In this document: one piece after another, positions 61,224 through 64,000 of the stretch
How the letters are laid out: each line of letters begins with the position of its first letter
How positions within the stretch are numbered: the stretch's first letter is position 1
NCBI GenBank assembly: GCA_905331475.1
Contig: CAJNYU010000498.1
Span: 84,025 to 148,024, forward strand
Direction: 5' to 3'
Origin: Rotaria socialis
Taxonomy: Eukaryota; Rotifera; Eurotatoria; Philodinida; Philodinidae
DNA length: 64,000 nucleotides
Program-made: the position numbers and the translations under genes
Notes under the pieces: generated by a model
The model's database searches: none
What the model saw: the letters and a program-made list of their open reading frames with translations, nothing else
Told to the model about the DNA's origin: nothing

Positions 61224-61612
61224 GCTGGAGATTTATATTACTTAAATCATATTCCGAAAGTATAGTATCTTGGCTCAAGCCAGAACAATCTTTGGGAAAA
61301 TGGCTCAGTATGAAAAACAATCGTGCAGGACAGATCCTTTTCAAACATCCGGAACTATTGAGGATCTGAGATAGTTTTTTAAACTAGCTAGAACCCTCGA
61401 TGGTTTATTAATAAGCGAGTGAAACCTTAAAAGGCTCAGCATCTTGGCTAGAACCATAAACAGTTCCATATGACACCATTTATTTCAGATTAGAACGTCA
61501 CACTCCCACATCAAAATCAGGCGCACTCCTGGGCGTCTGTTAGTAACAACAAAAGAAGGACTCATGAATTAATCAGAGAAAAGATCACTACCCAGGTCAA
61601 TGATTCCGGAGT

Positions 61613-61788
61613 ACGGGAAAGCGCTGGAAAGTGGAAGCCGTATTCCGGTCTGGAGTTACCGAATTTTCTTCCGATGTATTCCGGTTAACTTCCAGCCGGC
61701 AATCACAGGAAATTGACCGGAATCCACAGGAAAATAATCCGACTATTTCCGACCGGAATACTGCTTCCACTTTTCAGCGCTTTCCCGT
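61613..61788. mobile_element. Palindromic MITE (about 176 bp)
   Basis: Inverted ends ACGGGAAAGCGCTG(G/A)AAAG match over about 38 bp with two mismatches. The interior is also roughly palindromic with repeated TTCCGG motifs. The CG-rich arms stand out from the AT-rich surroundings. Confidence 0.75.
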
Positions 61789-61990
61789 GTTTTGCGGCTG
61801 TTTCCCGCGTCCCTCCATGACCTGGTACGAGAATACAAAAATTACGAGAAGAGAACTATGAGGCGACAAAAACAAACGACATATTTAGAGTTTGGCATGA
61901 GGTACACATACAACATGCACAAACACATAATGCTATTAGTTATCATTTGATAAATATAATTCAAGTGCAAGAGTCGTTTTGATGAGACAA

Positions 61991-62073
61991 GGCACCAGGG
62001 CATGGAACGGGACACCTCCAAAGCATTTCTGTTGACAACTGAATCGACTAGTCACTCAGCTACCCGGTTTCAG
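61991..62073 (-). repeat. tRNA-Ser-like sequence (SINE head or tRNA pseudogene)
   Basis: Read on the minus strand, the sequence has an A-box-like TAGCTGAGTGACT. It then has AGAAATGCTTTGGAGGTGTCCC, resembling the anticodon-arm/variable-arm part of tRNA-Ser, and a B-box-like CGTTCCATGCC followed by CTGGTGCC. The acceptor stem does not pair convincingly, so a functional tRNA is unlikely. Confidence 0.4.
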
Positions 62074-62543
62074 TTCATTGAAGAGGTGACAGGTCACAAC
62101 CATATAACACCAGCACTTGCCATTTTAGATGTTGATCTCACCTGTAAGTTAACGTAGATCAATACGGTTGCGTTGTATATGTTTGTATGTGAAACGAGTG
62201 GAGAAAATGAACGAAGTGTCGAATCATAGAGTGAGTCGGGACGATACAGCACATTACGTACGAATATTATAAGGAAAATGCGTTGGGGCTACGCACATTG
62301 GGATGGGACACAAGCTGCCCTTTATTACGTTCACTGATCTTCAGTACCACTACTGCTCACATCAGCAGTATTACTGTCCCTACACCATCTCCGTTAATTC
62401 GACATCTCGAACATAATCATCGTCGTCGTTTCATTTCCTGTTGTTCAAAATAAAAGATGATGTAAAGATCATGCTGTGAACCAAGATGAAGATGCTTGCC
62501 TTCGAACAGAGATGAGTAACATGATCGATAGCCAGGGTAGCCA

Positions 62544-62897
62544 GTTGTGGCGATTTTACATACAAGAGATGCTTGTGCTGATGAAATTAAGCTTTATTTA
62601 GCTTCTTCATATCACAAATCACATCGTTTACATCCACAACACGCGTTTGTATGTGCAACCAAGAGAGAGAGAGAGAGAGAGAGAGAGCGTGAGAAGGAAA
62701 AGATACAGCAAGAGAAAAAATATACATAACAATAGAAAGATGAGACTAACAGGAAAGATAATCATGGAAGATGATATATGTTCCTGTCAGCAGAATAAGA
62801 AACAAGCTAATCTTAGTTACGAACGCGTAAATAACAAAAGATATGTTGAAGAGGAAAAGTCAGAAGATAAAAGGTGATGTATGAACACTTTCATCAT
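62544..62897 (+). repeat. Dispersed repeat copy 2, uninterrupted
   Basis: Continuous version of the repeat found split at 59624-59733 and 60650-60896. At the equivalent of the insertion point it reads GCGTTTGTATGTGCAACC. It includes an AG run (62663-62686). The 80-90-residue frames shared by both copies (RERERE..., EDDICSCQQNK) follow from the repeat and are not taken as a gene. Confidence 0.8.
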
Positions 62898-64000
62898 AGA
62901 ACGCCACACCCGTCAATGACAGAAGCTGCACACTAAGTTTAAATGTGTCGCATGTGTCATGATTTGCGACACAATGTACGACACATTCGAGTGCGACATA
63001 TCATCTCCAGCAATGGCACAACACATTCTGAAAACGGTTTTTTGAACCCACTAACCAATACATTTTTTATATTTTTATCAAAAAGATCATGATAATTTTT
63101 TCGATTTTGGCCTATTGAACCGTTTTATTTCTGAAAACTCAAACACGTCAGATCTTAAGATCTGTCCGGTCTCGAGTCAATCCGGTTTTGACCAGACCAT
63201 TTTCGGGTAGTACCACCTCGATCAATGACCAAGATAGGCATTCTTTCGACTAATTAATAATTGATAAAAAATCTAAAAAATGTTTAAATGAAAATGCATA
63301 GCTTTCGCATGTTCAATCGAGTTCTCTATACAAGGCCTTTTACGCAAAAGAAAGGGGTGAATCGATAGTCGGCATACAGAACAAGACAAATTTATTTTGC
63401 GACATATTTTCGGCACTGAACCTGCGCCACTATTACTTGCAACACATATATACGACACATTTTAATTTAGAGTCTGCTGATAACACTCACAGTGAAATAC
63501 ATTTTTCTTTGATGACAACGAGTAATACCGTTTAGTAGAAAAATATGGCGAGCCAAACAACATTTAAACTAATAGCTGAATAAACGTTCGTACCGTTCTT
63601 TATTATAGTTAAAATATAATCAAAGGTCGATGAACGAATCTATATAGAAGCTGCCGGAGTCGCTTCTTATCAGTCAAATTTTCTTTCATTCTATCGATTG
63701 ATGAATATATCCATCAAAACTAGATATTGGTACATAACGAGTGGAAGTTCTGGAACGATTTTAAAAGTCATGGTTGTCCCATTCAACAAAAGCAAACTCA
63801 ATGGAATTTCAGCAAATATTAGTACGTACTTCTTTCTATATACTGTCCAGAGACCGTCACAGGGCAGTGCAAAATTTTTTGCCCTGCGCCCTGATAATTT
63901 TTCCTATAAACTGATATACAGCAGATTTTTCAGTCGATTATGCTGACATGGTGATGGATTATAATGTATGTCATTATGCGCCAGTCACTGTGAAATTTGT
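62898..64000. other. Terminal 1.1 kb, no gene recognised
   Basis: Non-coding, with repeated CGACAC/GTGTCG-type words (62940-63010 and near 63450) suggestive of an old repeat. No supported open reading frame. Confidence 0.45.

Noticed and set aside
1..64000. CRISPR arrays, bacterial operons, rRNA, telomeric repeats
   Set aside because: None seen; the DNA is eukaryotic with spliceosomal introns throughout.

Overview
The window is eukaryotic nuclear DNA, most likely from a bdelloid rotifer. It is visibly AT-rich. Most introns are short (about 50-80 nt) with clean GT-AG ends. Genes are dense, and many small, degraded transposon copies of different kinds lie in introns and intergenic gaps. The rotifer call rests on lineage-typical content: an intronless ART+TPR protein, a degraded copy that looks like the reverse-transcriptase-related cellular gene (rvt), an intronless orphan rhodopsin-like GPCR, a bacterial-type agmatinase carrying an intron, and a Hox gene. 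It is an inference from content; no marker gene (rRNA, mitochondrial) is present.

Layout. 1-958: internally deleted hAT element. 1.9-8.3 kb: unrecognised basic protein (+), KGD4/MRPS36 (-), bacterial-type agmatinase (+), and a catalytically dead chitin-deacetylase-like membrane protein (+) with a piggyBac-type deletion derivative in its last intron. 8.6-14.9 kb: a complete 19-exon ORP5/8 (OSBPL8-like) gene (-), reconstructed exon by exon. A complete trypsin-like protease gene sits on the same strand inside the intron that splits the ORP signature EQ|ISHHPP. 17.0-20.8 kb: bystin (BYSL, -) just downstream of a COMM-only COMMD9-like gene (-), spaced like an operon. 20.8-23.8 kb: no gene seen. 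23.8-27.2 kb: rvt-like pseudogene (+) hit by a palindromic MITE. 27.5-28.9 kb: ART-TPR protein (-). 29.6-40.5 kb: golgin-245/GOLGA4-like GRIP golgin (+, 18 exons, about 1,900 aa). One of its introns holds a 5'-truncated LINE with a perfect 16-bp target duplication, and another holds a large inverted repeat. 41.9-43.8 kb: central-class Hox gene (-) with a 17-nt microexon inside the homeobox. 45.2-47.2 kb: unrecognised Q/S/T-rich, helical protein (-). 48.5-50.7 kb: cytosolic HSP70 (-) with TATA box and heat-shock elements. 51.6-52.3 kb: neuronal-calcium-sensor-type EF-hand protein (-). 54.3-56.2 kb: ankyrin/SOCS-box-like protein (+). 58.3-59.4 kb: GPCR (-). From 56.3 kb to the end the non-genic DNA is repeat-rich: nested inverted-repeat elements, a duplicated segment whose empty copy documents an insertion, a palindromic MITE, and a tRNA-Ser-like sequence.

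The genes are mostly unlinked housekeeping and developmental loci, so little joint function is implied. Exceptions are the possible COMMD9-BYSL co-transcript and the ORP8/trypsin nesting. Exon models were built by eye from reading frame, splice sites and remembered family motifs. Phases were checked to close for every multi-exon gene listed. No similarity search was run.
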